Assembly: GCA_029834535.1 (NCBI GenBank)
Contig: JAQMWT010000191.1
Location: 1-64,000 of the forward strand
Direction: 5' to 3'
Source: Chrysophaeum taylorii
Lineage: Eukaryota > Sar > Pelagophyceae > Pelagomonadales > Pelagomonadaceae
Length of the DNA stretch: 64,000 nt
The notes beneath the pieces were generated by a model, which worked only from the letters and a program-made list of their open reading frames with translations, was not told the origin of the DNA and did no database searches. Made by a program: the position numbers and the translations under genes. Positions within the stretch are counted from its first letter, which is position 1. The number at the start of each line of letters is the position of its first letter. Of this stretch, positions 37,102 to 49,208 are shown piece after piece.

Positions 37102-38442
37102 ATGGAGGATCAGGAAGTCCTCGCGATGGCACGGTCGTTTGTGGCCAGGAGACGCGGCGGCGGCGGCGGCCCCAAGGGGCGGCTGCGAGCGGCTCTCGCG
37201 CGAGGCCAGCTGCGCGGCACGCCGGGCGCCGTGGACGCGAGGGACGTCGAGGTGACGGAGCTCTCGGCGGCGGTCGCCGCAGCAGCGTCATCATCATCAT
37301 CATCAAGCGAAGAAGAAGAAGAAGAACTACTCAGGGCGACGGCCGCCGTGGTCCTGGACCTCCGGCTCCGCGCCCTCGAGGACGCCTGGCGCACAGTGCG
37401 CGTTCCGGCCTCCGTCGCCCCTGAGGCGCGCGAAGAGTGCGAGCTGTTTCGGGCACACGCCGCGATCGTCGACGGAGCCGCGCGTTTCCGTCACGACCTC
37501 GCCTGCGGCCGGCCGGTCGACGCTCTCGCGAATCTCCGCGAGGCCGCGGCCGCCAACCGCTGGGGCCTCGACGCCAAGCCCCCCGCGCGAGGACGAGGAT
37601 TCGCGACGGACGGGATCTCGCGGCACCGGCGCCTCGCCGCCGAACTCGGAGCGAAATCGAGAGCAGCCGTGTCGTCTTTCGTGCCGCTGCTCGAGGCGGA
37701 GAAGGGCACGGTGGCGGCTATCCTCCAGGAGGTATCTCATCTCGAGTCCCCCGAGGTTGAGGCTATTCGCGACGCGTTGTACGCGAAAATATCCGACCGA
37801 CGTCTTCGCGAGGCCCTAGAGAACGCGAGCGTCCGAGACGACGGTATCGCGACTCTCGAGGTGGTGGGCGACGCGTCTGCGGCGATCGAGGTCGCGGAAA
37901 CCCTGGGCCCCGCCGACCCCCTCCTCCTCCACGGCGCGTACCTCTTCGAGAACATCAAGCTCGTCGCCCCCCGCGGCGCCCCGCCTCTTCGCGACCTCGT
38001 CGGTTTCGCCGCTGCCGTCGATGCCGCCACCTACGTCGACTGCATCGCCCACTGCGTCGCGCCCTGCGAACAATACCTCGCGCGCCGCGCCCTCACCGAC
38101 GCCCTCATCACGAACCTCGACGCCCGCGACTACGACCGCCTCGCCGACGTCCTTCGACGAGTCTCGGCTATGCCGTCCCAGGCTCCACTCCTCGCTGCGC
38201 TCCTGCGCACCTCGCGCGCCGCGCTCCTGTGCCGCCACGGTCTGAGCCGCAATCCCCTCGTGCGTCGCCGCCAGGTCGACGCGATTAACGATCTTCTAGA
38301 AAACCGTCGTATCTTCGCGAATAACGAAGACGACCAAGTCGATCCCGCCTCGAAACCTACGCTCGAGACCGTGCTGGACGTCCTTCAGAGGGCCACGACT
38401 GACTTGCGTTGCCTCGTCCACAGCAACCATCCTGTCTCCTGA
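37102..38442 (+). CDS. Unknown alpha-helical protein, 446 residues
   Basis: It starts only 60 bp after the NOX/FRE gene on the same strand. The N-terminus is basic and Gly-rich ('SFVARRRGGGGGPKGRLRAA'), followed by a Ser run and a Glu run encoded by simple repeats. The rest is helical with even hydrophobic spacing, such as 'LRALEDAWRTVRVPASVAPE' and 'LLHGAYLFENIKLVAP'. The C-terminus contains 'LETVLDVLQRATTDLRCLVH'. The composition recalls tethering-complex or scaffold subunits, but no family is recognised. Codon use is fully host-like. Confidence 0.7.
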   Translation: MEDQEVLAMARSFVARRRGGGGGPKGRLRAALARGQLRGTPGAVDARDVEVTELSAAVAAAASSSSSSSEEEEEELLRATAAVVLDLRLRALEDAWRTVRVPASVAPEAREECELFRAHAAIVDGAARFRHDLACGRPVDALANLREAAAANRWGLDAKPPARGRGFATDGISRHRRLAAELGAKSRAAVSSFVPLLEAEKGTVAAILQEVSHLESPEVEAIRDALYAKISDRRLREALENASVRDDGIATLEVVGDASAAIEVAETLGPADPLLLHGAYLFENIKLVAPRGAPPLRDLVGFAAAVDAATYVDCIAHCVAPCEQYLARRALTDALITNLDARDYDRLADVLRRVSAMPSQAPLLAALLRTSRAALLCRHGLSRNPLVRRRQVDAINDLLENRRIFANNEDDQVDPASKPTLETVLDVLQRATTDLRCLVHSNHPVS

Positions 38443-39260
38443 GTCTCCTCGTACATAGGACGACCTATATGCGCTGAACCGCGATGGCCGTGCCTCAACG
38501 ACGCCGTCTCCTTCGTGCGTGGGCCGGTTCGGCCCGTTGATTTTTCAGTGTCAGAACGAGTGGCGCAAACACCTGTTGGCTTTCCTCCTCAAATGGGCAG
38601 CGCGTCGGGAAAAGCGGGCTTATTAACCTAGTCGCCATGGCGTGCGCTCTCATGCGTGTACGCACGCCTCCGCGGCAGCTTTCCACACCATGATCTTTGT
38701 CGGACGCAGCGCGACGACGACGACGACGCGGACAGTGTTGGGATCCGCTTAACAGTCAGAATGAGTGCCGCTCAACCCGGCTGACGCACCGCTCGTGCAT
38801 ACCGTACACAGCTCGCGTGTTGCGCGCTTTTTTGTGGTTTGACGTTATTTTAACGATAGTAGTAGTACTGGTGATTGATGAGCTGAACCGCTGTATTTTT
38901 GAGCATCTTTCATCGATATAATATCTTCGGCCTTGGGAGTTCTGGTTGTGGCTTGTGTCCGCTAATTCGCGGCGAACACCCCGAAAGAAGCGCGACTGAA
39001 AGAATCGAGGGATTTTGTCTCTCGCCCTCGTGCAAGCTGTTTCAGGCGGATTCCTTACATCCCATTTTTTTGCTGCCGTCATGCAGAGAGGTAAGGACGA
39101 TGTACAAAGCTTATCCATTCTGGCTCTTTGAGCCTGGGCGTTGCTTACCGAGCCGGGCTGTCGTCGCCGATGAGGTGGTAACTAGTCATATGGTTCGGGT
39201 AATGTTGTTAGCTCTGAAAAAGCCACAAGAAGTAAATGACTGCCAAAGACGGGGGGTATT

Positions 39261-39292
<32 letters not shown>

Positions 39293-40049
39293 CACCCGCT
39301 TCGCCGGCGTTGCCCGCCTTTCCTCAGTTTAATAATAACTAGTGTGCCCTTTGTTGCCTACGACCGCAACGCGCGATCATCGCGAGCAAAGTCCACGCGA
39401 GCTCCCTTCAGCGCAGAGGATGACTAAGGAACGCGGGTGTCTCGCGCCGAGGCCCAAGATCCCCAAGGAGACTGGACCGATGTTAATTAAAAGATCCTGA
39501 AATACACCCAAATTTTTGATGGTCCCGGTCTACTTTGGAACGATGAATACGCCAGATCGATAAAATTTGCATTTCAAGGCACTCCCTGTGGGTCTGGTCG
39601 TCGCGTGCACGCATGAAAGTGGGTGAAGAAGAGCAATATGCATATCTACGGGTCCATGGAAGTTAAAACGACGTCCATTGATTCTATGAACAAATTTGAC
39701 TGGCGAGGCAGGTCTGCGGAACATCCGCGGCCGGCATCAGCAATCAGCACCGTCATCCATCCATCCATCCATTCATAAACCCGCGAGTCCTTCGTCATTG
39801 ATCCCGTCGTTCTGCTCGCTCTCATCATCCTCGTCGTCCTTATCATCGTATTCATCGTCCGCCAACTCAAAGCGTCAGGAGCTGGGCTTGGTATCGTTGA
39901 AGAACATCGGTCCGCCTCGAGCCATCCAGCGAAGCCGTCATCGTACTTGGCAAACACAAGCCCAGCCTTATCTTCCGGCGTCCTTTATTGGAATTCAACG
40001 TCGAGATCGTCTCAATGACGCCGGGCATCCCAGCAGACGCCTGGATGGA
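38443..40049. other. 1.6-kb stretch without a confident gene
   Basis: Contains a (CAG)n tract at about 39259-39291 that would encode polyglutamine in one frame, and a CCAT tandem near 39757-39772. A possible frame at 38899-39342 ends soon after the CAG run, but it has low coding bias and no domain. Confidence 0.5.
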
Positions 40050-43000
40050 CAGCCATCTCTAGAGCACCTCGAGCCGCCTGAAAACCAAACTCGCCATCGA
40101 TCGTCGGAAGTTAAGAGCGACGAGTCGGTCGCCGCTTCCGCTTCTTCGATGCGAATCGCGGCGCGGCACTCGAGCTACTCGTCGCTCGCGGGCCGCCGAG
40201 ACCCGAGGTCGAGGCGCTGCGCCGTCGCAAAGGATGGGCAGTTGCCGCGCGCGCGTTCCCGGCACAACCCCTCCGTCAAGAGCTCGCGACGCTCCGACTT
40301 AAGGAAGTCGTAAACGTGCTTCTCGGCGATGCTAGCCTTGCCGACGGCCGCGTCGTATGAGGACGTATAGGACTTGGGCCTGAGGTCCTCGATGCCAACG
40401 CTCCACCGTTCAACGTTCGCCTTGAGCTCCTTCATCCGCACGACGGGCAGCTGCTGCTCGAGGGTGGTGTCGAGGTGCGCGTTGGCGGTCGAGGTCTTGG
40501 ACTTGCTACCCGGCGCGAGCGGGGCCTCGTCGTCGAGGAGAAAAGGCGTCGCGAGCCGTGTCGGAGTCGGCGATCAACCGCTCGAGCACCTTTTCCAAAG
40601 CCTTCGCGCATCTGGCCTGGTGGCGGTCCATGATGGCGCGCGCTTGGGGTCCACGCCATGTTTCCTACGGCTAAGACGAGCTGCCTCGATGACGGCCAGC
40701 CCAACGTCGGCGCCGAGATCGTCGAGATGCTCTCGAAGCCTCCGTTCTTCAGCGTCTCGGATCACTAACATCGGCGTCAGCACTTTTCCGGCGCATCACA
40801 GCACAAATATCGGCGCTGAACGACCGAAGACGTTGTCGATCTGGCACGAGACGACGCCGCCGGACACGCTTTCGACATGCATATTGGAGCACATCCTGGC
40901 GTAGTAATCGAAGGAGCCGAACTCGCCCTCGACGCGATTCGTGTTGTTACGGCGCGAGCCCCTCGCAGGCCTGCTGCAACTCCGAGGTCTTTGTGGCAGC
41001 GGCGAGGTCGCCGTCGTCGACGTAGCGCGTGGCCTGGCCATTCTTGAAGGTGTGGATGCAGCCAAGGCTTCGATTACCTGGAATTACGTGGTCTTGATTT
41101 CCGGATTGTCGTCTACGTCGAGTCGAACGTCGTAAAGCCGCACGCGTGGCCGCGAAGTCGGTGATCTTCGTCCGACCGTCGACCGACAGTCTGATCGACG
41201 CAGCCCCCCGCGCGAGAAAATTGGCATAGGCCTCCACGTCGGAAGCCTCGCACTCTGCTGTCGCCACGATCTGTGGGTAATCCTGGCACCTCTCGAGGAA
41301 TGTGAGCTGACGCTTGTTGATTCGCTTCTTTTCGAGGACGGACCAGTCGCCGAGGTCGTGGGAGGCGGCGAAGAAGCGGACGGGTACGGCGAGCGTGTCG
41401 TGGATGACCCCCCGGCCCTCCCGAACATCGTTCAGGCTTCTTGGCAACGCAACAGACGCGTGGGGGGGGAGTTTGAATGACGTCACCCTTGCCCTCAACC
41501 CCTTAGCTGTCTGTCGCATTTAAAAAAAAAACCAGAGCAACCTGCCCTCTTATTACCCCCGCCCTCTTATTACTCTTACTAATCAGGGGGCAATCGTACC
41601 CAACATCTTTGACGTCAGCGGATATATATATATAGCGAATCCAATACAAAAGAGGCGATGGCGGCGCCGGCTGCCACAGGAGGCCCCATCCTCCTTCGTA
41701 GCTTGCCCAAACCAGTCACCGGGCTTGGGATCGACCTCGACTAGTCAACTTTGGGCAAGCTAGGACGGAGGGAGCGCTCATCGCCTGGCCGTCAGGCCGT
41801 TCGCCGTGCAGCTGCCCCGAAAATGGCTGCGATGGAGACGGATGACGACTTGGCGAGAATGTGGGAGTGCGAAAACGACCCGGGCGAGCCTGGCTCAGCT
41901 CCAAAGGTCGACATCGACGACGCCTTGGGCGTCAACGACGTCGTGGATCGCGTCTGGCGCCTCGCCCCAAGGGGTCGTTGCCTCACCCCAACCGAAGACA
42001 ATGCTGACACTACCAATAATATGACTGACTAAGGAGGAGCTGCGGCGCGGAGGCGACGAGAAGCTAACCACCCCTTGAGAGCCTCGAGGGCGTAAGGGAG
42101 CTCGTCTTTCGCGCGCTGAAGTCTGTCCTCGCGAGGATCGTTGCTGTAGTCACCCTCGATGGCGTCCAGTTTTATCAGCCACTCGTCGATGAATTTGTTC
42201 GTATCTTCCTACGATTTCGCGGCGTAGCTGGCTGCCAGCCGCTCATTTTCTGTCTCTTGGCCGCGACAACCGGCCTCGCGACCAGCGCCGCGGCCAACAC
42301 CGGAAGTGGCGACCTCGTCTCTCCGACGACAGTCTGTGGAGTGCTGTGATACAGCAAGAGATTGTCTCGTACGTTTCGACGTTGGCGACTTGGCGTGCAC
42401 GAGCGAACCGGCCGTGAAGGGCGTTGTTGATCTCGATATCCTCTTCGTCAGCAGCGGCGCAGCTCGAAGCAAGGGAGCGAAGGAAGGCGGGGAAGTGCGC
42501 GCGGTAATGCAGCATACGTTCCTGCTGCAGCAACATAAGCTTGCGCACCTGCGGCTTGCTCGCGGCGAGTACTTGCAGGACCATGAGTGGGAAGGTTTGC
42601 ATAAACGGAAGGAGGTCGCCTTTCACCCACTCTTCGAATGGAACAGTAGCGGTACGCAGCTCTATGTCGAGCAGGATCCACAGCATCTCGAACCTTGGCG
42701 ACCGCTGGCAGGCTGCCGCCACAGCGGGATCGTCCGGCTGCTCGTCGCCAATCCCAGACACACGGCGCGCGCACCTGATCCACTCGTCGCGCACGCTCCC
42801 CCGGCAGGCCAGCCGAGGGCCTTACCGTCAAATCGTAGGAACGCGTTGTAGAGTGTCTGCTTTATGCGAAAGAGCGACATCTTTGCTTCCGTCTCGTTAG
42901 CCAAAGCCGCCGGCTGCGCCCGCCCTTCATTTTCTTCCTCCGCCAGGGCCCAGAGTCGGTCCGCCATGTCCTTTTTCAATCCGTGGTGGCGTCCGCGCCA

Positions 43001-43725
43001 AGTAGCAGCAGCTCCTCGCGTAGCTCAGCGCAGTTCAGCCTGGTGACCTGGCTCTTCAAGTCAAATCGCCAGCCGCTCCTCGAAGCATCGCCTCCAGTCA
43101 TATCTGCAACAGCTTCGCACAGGATGTCCTTGATCGAGTCCCTGGCCAGTCGCGAGACGGGCACGTCGTCAGGGCTGGCAATGGTGTCGGCCTCCTCCAA
43201 CGGCAAATCCAACGGCATGAGGCCGTTCGCGATCGTGTCATTCAGCGCTCGCAAGTTCTCCAAATGGTCCTACTCTGCCTCGATCGCCGCGGTCCACACG
43301 GGCGGCAGCATCTGGGTCGTCCCCGCCGTCGCGCTCGGCTCGGCAGCTCTCTCGATCTCCACTCGCCGCTACTTCATCAAATCGTCGAACTTCTCCCCGA
43401 GCTTTGCGGCGAGTTTCGCCCACTTTTCTTTGGCGTACGGAAGCGTGTCCTGGAAGAGCGGGATGAAGAAGAATTGAAGATACGGTCGGTGCTGGAGGAT
43501 GCTCTCGAGGACGTGCTTGCGGTTCCGCAGCTTCGGCCAAACATGGAAGATGTTCCGAGGATTGAGGTCCCGGACTCGCTCGACAAGCGACGGCTCCGCA
43601 GGCTCCACGCCCTCCCCATCTGCGTCGACCTCGTCGTGGCCCTCCACGAGCACCACCTCCTCGTCGTCAGGCATTTTACGTTCAGAGTGCCAGAGTGGCA
43701 AGTTGAGGTGTGACGCGACAGTCAC
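40050..43725 (-). pseudogene. Broken, probably repeat-derived minus-strand gene(s) with a SAP-like motif
   Basis: Protein-like sequence continues on the minus strand for 3.6 kb through several frames, so the unit is broken, with several interruptions. From the 5' side come an acidic start ('MPDDEEVVLVEGHDEVDADG'), a helical part ('YAKEKWAKLAAKLGEKF'), a SAP-like helix ('LNCAELREELLLLGADATTD'), then 'FEMLWILLDIELRTATVPFE' and 'EEDIEINNALHGRFARARQV', which read like a conserved enzyme-sized domain. Further down are 'RQLTFLERCQDYPQIVATAE' and 'VERWSVGIEDLRPKSYTSSY'. The family is not identified. It sits directly beside the Gypsy element. A decayed transposon gene is likelier than a living host gene. 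Confidence 0.45.
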
Positions 43726-43798
43726 ATACTAAAGATTAACTCTATGCGGGTTTTAGCGTTAGGTAGGCGTTCTCCCCGCTGATTGGTAAGAGTAACTA

Positions 43799-44121
43799 TG
43801 GCGGCACAGAAAAACCACTCCCGACCCCCTGGTGACAAAAGGGGTACTCACCGACTCGTCCTAGACCTCACTGAACGAGGAAAACACGGACTCGGGGTCG
43901 GATATGCTCGCCACACACCTTGCTCACGCTCACCAAGCCTCTCAACAAGATGGAGAGATGGTATATGAAAGCAAGAATGCTACAAGAATACTGCAAGAAT
44001 GCTTCTCACAAGAGAGAGAGGTATGATGTCACTAGGAAGCGAGGGGAAGGCGTCCCGTTGAACGGGTATTAAGCCTCGAGAAAGGAGGGTAAAGCCTTAA
44101 CGGTCAGGAGTTGCCGCCACA
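43799..44121 (-). repeat. 3' LTR of the Gypsy element
   Basis: A 323-bp direct repeat of 52407-52733, with TG...CA ends in element orientation. Confidence 0.93.
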
Positions 44122-44208
44122 GGACTCCCCTGGTGAGAATACGAGCTGCCCTCAGCGAGTCCGGCGAGAAGCACGAGCCTTGGCTGAATGAGCGTCTCGG
44201 GAACGTAT

Positions 44209-45900
44209 CTACTTGTAGACACGTTCAACGACAGGTTCGGGAGCGCGTCCACTACGCAAAGTGAACGTAGGAATCAACACATCGATCTCATGCGGGGCGA
44301 AGTCGGTGACACAAGGAGTGGTACTGTTGTTGACCTTGGTCTTGTCGGTGAAGCTGCGACCGTCCACGTCCTTGTATTTTGGCTTAAGCTTGCGAGTAGA
44401 GAGATGTGAGGTAGGCTTGTAATAAGAAACCTTGTCATGGGGACCAAGATCAGCATAGAAATGCAGAGCGACTCGATCATTCACAAAATCATAGGGTTCA
44501 TAAACTTCAGCGACGTAAATCTTCTTTCGCCAATCGGACCGTTTGTTATTCGGAATCCGAAAGATAACGAACTTACCATGCTTGTAATCATCCCGAAAGG
44601 TCTCCTTGGGCTTGGGCACAGCTCGATCGACCACTGGAGAAACCATCACAGGGGTGATCTGGCTAACATGAACACAACGGCGTTCAGGAGGAGAATCAAG
44701 AGACTCAATCCTGTAAGTGACCGGGGACAAGCCTTCCAAAATACGAATGGACCGCGCCATTTCGGTCGAAGCTTGTTCTGAAGAAAAGGGGTGTAGAGCA
44801 GAACATGTGAACCTTCTTCATACTCCACATCGACATGGTCCGCATTGTAGGCGAGACGTTGTTTACGAAAAGCCTTCTCACGAGCTTCGTTCACCGTAGC
44901 GGTATAGAACTTCAGCCTCTCGCGAGCCTCTGCCACAACATCGGAGCGAGTTTTCGGCAGGCGGCGGACATCAAGATCCATAATCGTGTAATCGGCTGGC
45001 AATAAAGGCTGCCGGTTAAGACGAAGCATGAAAGGTGAGATCTGAGTTCCCGGAATAAACTTACGATTGTAGCAAAAAGCAATGTACTCCGCGAATTCGG
45101 GCCATTCCGTGATCTTGCGGTTTTGAAGGCACGCACGGAGGAAAGCCTTGACAAAGCGGTTGACCCTTTCCGCAGGATTAGCCTGAGCATGATGCGGAAT
45201 CGTGGTACTATACCGAACATTGAAGAGATGACAAAACTCTTCCATCAACTTGTTGACGACCTCTTTCCCATTGTCGGTACGAATCCTCTGAGGTATATAA
45301 CCTTTGAGTAATATATTCGCGACAAAAGACTCGAGGATTGACTCAGCAGTCTTATGGTGTAGTACGTCAAGAATCAAGAAATGAGAAAATGGATCAAAAA
45401 AGATGATCAGATATGTCTCGGGACCAGCACTGGGCAAAGGTCCGAACAAATCCATACAAAGGACGGCGCAATCACCATCATACACCGGTTGCTGAAGCAG
45501 ACCTGCTCTCTTTGGTTCAGGCGTACGAGCTTTCTTGCACACTATGCAACCAGCAATGTAAGCACCCACCTCATTAGACATGTGGGGCCACCAAAAATCG
45601 TTCAAGTATCGACTGCACTGTACTTTGACGACCCATGTGACCACCATTGAGAGGTGTGCCGTGGTACAATCGGATGATGCGCGTCCGTAAAGTTCGGGGT
45701 GCGACTATCATCGGGTGCAAGTCGGGTGCGGCACGGTAGAGAACTCCTTTCACCACTTGATAGCGATAATTGGCTCCGTACCGACGAAGAGAATGGCCCT
45801 GAGCCATGCGATAACGAATGTCCTCGCAAGTAGCATCAGTGATCTGCTCTTTGGCTATCTCTTCCAAAGTCAAATTATCCGGAATCTTGTCGATGTACTC
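44209..45900 (-). other. Gypsy integrase and C-terminal tail (fossil part)
   Basis: The zinc-binding start is seen in 'LYHGTPLNGGHMGRQSTV' and 'CIVCKKARTPEPKRAGLL'. The DDE core shows 'CMDLFGPLPS', 'IRTDNGKEVV' and 'HAQANPAERVNRFVKAFL'. The tail ('PVTYRIESLDSPPERRCVHV') matches the usual Gypsy integrase C-terminal barrel. The extra 150 residues after it have no recognised chromodomain. Confidence 0.88.
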
Positions 45901-48032
45901 TTGGTAATCATCGGCATCACGGAAAATACTAGGCTGGGTCTGCAGACGTTGCTTCTGACGTTGTTTCGTAGCATGAGACGTGACCAATTGCATCGGATCA
46001 TCGAGGTCTTCTTCTTCTTCCTCCACAGGCAACTCAGTCGTAACAAACGACAGAATGATATGGCACCCAGGTGAAGGTACTCCTTCATCATCGACAGGGC
46101 GAGGAAGTTCTTTGCACACTAGGTACGCTTGGTTCAAGGGTTCACCAAACTCGCCCGTCTCGATGACATGATCTGTAGGATTGCGAGAGAGACAGTCAGG
46201 GATACTCATTCCCGGCGACTTCCCTGGTTTGTAACCCAATTCAGGATCAAAGTTGGCGAGCCGCATCGCCCATCGAGCCAACTGCCCAGACGAGTGCTTC
46301 GCCTTTCGTAAAAACGTCAAGTTGCGATGATCCGTTTCAAGGATCGTCTTGTGACCTTCGATATAAGAGCGCAAATGCTCAAGAGACAGAATAATAACTG
46401 CCAGCAGCTCTAGCCGGCGAGGCTCATAGTTCCGCATTTCTTTCGGCACAGCTAGGCTCCAATACTCAATTACTCGTTCCTCTCGTGTCACCTTGTCGGT
46501 TTCGTCCTTGACTTCCACGAGCTGAAAAGATACGCGCCCAGACCATCCTTGGAAGCATCCGAGCGGATCTGAAAAGGAAGATCGTAGTCAGGATGATAAA
46601 CTCCGCGAGAGTCCACCAAAGCTTCGATGATCGTGTCCCATGCCTTTTGGCACTCAGGCGTCCACTCAAACTTAACGCCTTCAAGACACAATCGCCTAAG
46701 CGGCTCCACAATCTTCGAATAATTCTTCACATATCGGCGGCAATAGTTGCTCATGCCAATGAAAGATCGAATCTGGGTCTTCGGGGACGTATTAGGCAAC
46801 GTACCGGGGCATCTGCTGCAACGCTTCTAACGTCTTGGGATTCGGCTTCAAGCCTTCCGGAGTCGAAATGTGTCCCAGAAACTCGATTTCATCCTTGAGG
46901 AGGTGGAACTTCGAAGTTCGTCCACTATATCCTCGCTGCGCTAAATGGCACAACACTTCAATCAAAACTTGTAAATGTCGATGGAGTTCATCCGATCCCA
47001 TCATAATATCGTCGACAAACGCGACCAAGTCCTTATACATCCATGTGGACAAATCGCTAGCCATCTGCTTACAAAAGAGAGCTCCTGCTGTTTTTACTCC
47101 TAGAGGCAAGCGCAAGAAACTATGGGCTCCAAGTGGACTAACCATCGTAACGGCGTCCTGAGCGGCGGCGTCCAAACGTAGGTTATGATAACCCCATCGA
47201 ATATCAATGCACGTCCGCCAACGGCGCATGGCAAGAAAAGCCAAAGCATCATCTTGACGAATATTCGGCCAACTGTCATTGACCAGCTGATCATTGAGCT
47301 GACGCAAGTCAACTGCAGCACGAAAAGCATTCGACGTCCCGGCCTCTGCTCCCTTCTTAGGCAGCATCAGTACAGGGAATCCCCACGGAGAGTTCGCCGG
47401 TCGGATGACTCCATCGCGACACCACTCGGTGATCTGCTTTCTGAGACACTCGAGCTTTGCTGGCGTAACCTATAAGGCGTCATCTTGATCGGTCGTGGGT
47501 TTGCGTCTTTAAACCGTAGAGAAACCGGTGGCGAGTCCACGGGTCTCATAATCGGATCAAAAAAAGCCCACGCGTATTGCACGCAGTGGCTCAACATCGT
47601 CTTCGCATCATCATCCAGATGCGTGTTGTCGGGAATTCCCAGATCTCGAACAACCTTTTCGACTTCTTCCTTCGTCGGAATTACGATTTTCATCGCATCA
47701 TTGTCCTTGACGTGCTCGGGAGTCTGCGGTAACGGTACACCGTCCGCATCGCGCGGTGCATCCTTCCATGGCACATCGAACTTTTCTTCGTATTTGAACC
47801 TCACCTCAGGGTGGCTCTTATTGATCTTTTCACCTTTGACGCGCACATTCGGCTTGCTCCTTACTTTCGGCTCCTGTTCAGGTTCAGGATGGGGCGGAAC
47901 GTCCTTTTTTGATTGTCGGGGGGACCCAGCAGAAAAAGCATAAGCCGTCCCCGGCGCATCTGTTGGAAGCGGAAGCATAGGGACTTCTGGCGATTCCCAT
48001 TTAGTGGGATCCTGGAGATCATCTTTTGACAC
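45900..48032 (-). other. Gypsy reverse transcriptase and RNase H (fossil part)
   Basis: RT landmarks are 'RAAVDLRQLNDQLVND', 'DIRWGYHNLRLDA', 'FLRLPLGVKTAGALFCKQMA' and the catalytic 'LVAFVDDIMMGS'. RNase H follows with 'FQIRSDASKDGLGAYLF', 'RRLELLAVIILSLEHLRSYI' and 'ILETDHRNLTFLRKA'. The segment before RT (about 47460-48030) contains the usual 'YAWAFFDPIMRPVDSPPVSL' lead-in. Confidence 0.9.
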
Positions 48033-48113
48033 CCACTTAACGACACGAGTACGCGTATTTACAGCGGAATCTGTACGTGACGAAAGGTGGTGTCGGAGAT
48101 TCGCAAATACTGC

Positions 48114-49208
48114 TCAAAGGATCGATCTTTCGGGCTCAACGCGGTCGGCAGGACTTCGCCACTTTGGCGGAAACCTCTGGTCACGGAGTTGTGCAGATCG
48201 ACTGCTAAAATCGCAAGAGTGTCCGGAGGGAACGACAGACGCTAAATGTTTGAACGAATCTGTCTTAGACAAGCTAGCCCAATCATGGTCCACCGGCATC
48301 GTGAGCAACTCGGCCGTCATCTCGAGAGTCAAAGGCTGAGTGTCCGAGCGATGCGGTCCCAATCGAAGAGGAACTCGCGTAACGGTGTAAGCCGTATCTG
48401 TTGCTTCTCGGGACGAGCCGAGATTATTCAGCTGGAGCAGGTGGCGTTCATGAGCATAACCTAAAGCTGCAGCAAATTCTTGTTGCATGTTCACTCATGT
48501 CTTCGGAGCCTCTTGCAAGTGCAGTGGGTGACTGGAAACCAACAATCGCACGCGAGAGCTCATCAGAGTGGGCGTGATATCATGTAAATTGACGACGTAC
48601 ACGTAAGGGTGTAAACGCGCTATATAACAAATGATGGACGCCTCCTGTTCAATCAGCCACATCATGAAGCCAGCCATTATGCACAGCTTCATCGTCCAGT
48701 TAGTGGCCGTAACACCCCTGCCAACATCTCTGGATGTCAAGTTGCAGAGTGCTGAATGAACGCAGGGTGGAGACGCTATACACATCGACGATGACCATTC
48801 CGCTTCAGGCAAATAAGCCTTGATCAATCGGAGGGTCGAGTCATATCGTCCGCAGAGCGTGTGCTGAACCACAGGTATCTTCGGAAAATTCTTCTGATGA
48901 ACCTTGTTGGCAGCTGTTGAAGAGTCAAGAGCAAGGACGACTCGAAACGACGTCCCGCACAACTCGTTCGCTCGTTGCAGTCCTAAAGTACTTCCTCCGG
49001 CGCCGCTAAAGAGCATCACAACCTTGCGATACGTGATCGGCACCCAGTGGACCTTTTCAAACCTTCGGCGAATCTCGCCTTCTGTAACTTCTCGGCATTT
49101 CTTTTCCTCCTCGTCAGTTCGTCGGTCGAAATCGTCGTTACCGAGCGATTCTTGACGAGAATTCTTCTTCTTATCGGCAGAAGGAGACGCCTTCTGCACT
49201 GAGCTCAA
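48114..49208 (-). other. C5-cytosine DNA methyltransferase domain inside the Gypsy element (fossil part)
   Basis: Motif I is 'VVMLFSGAGGSTLGLQRA', motif II the acidic-ended strand 'FRVVLALDSSTAANKVH', and motif IV with the catalytic cysteine 'CIASPPCVHSALCN'. A QxRxR-like motif VIII is suggested by 'LMSSRVRLLVSSHPLH', and motif IX/X-like sequence by 'PLTLEMTAELLTMPVDHDW' and 'HLASVVPSGHSC'. The order and spacing fit a Dnmt/Dcm catalytic domain (Pfam DNA_methylase). The domain lies between protease and RT in the same orientation, so it belongs to the element rather than to a host gene split by it. The upstream part is a charged linker. Confidence 0.82.

Noticed and set aside
39259-39291. CAG run as a polyglutamine protein gene
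   Set aside because: The enclosing frame has poor coding bias and ends soon after the run; probably a microsatellite.
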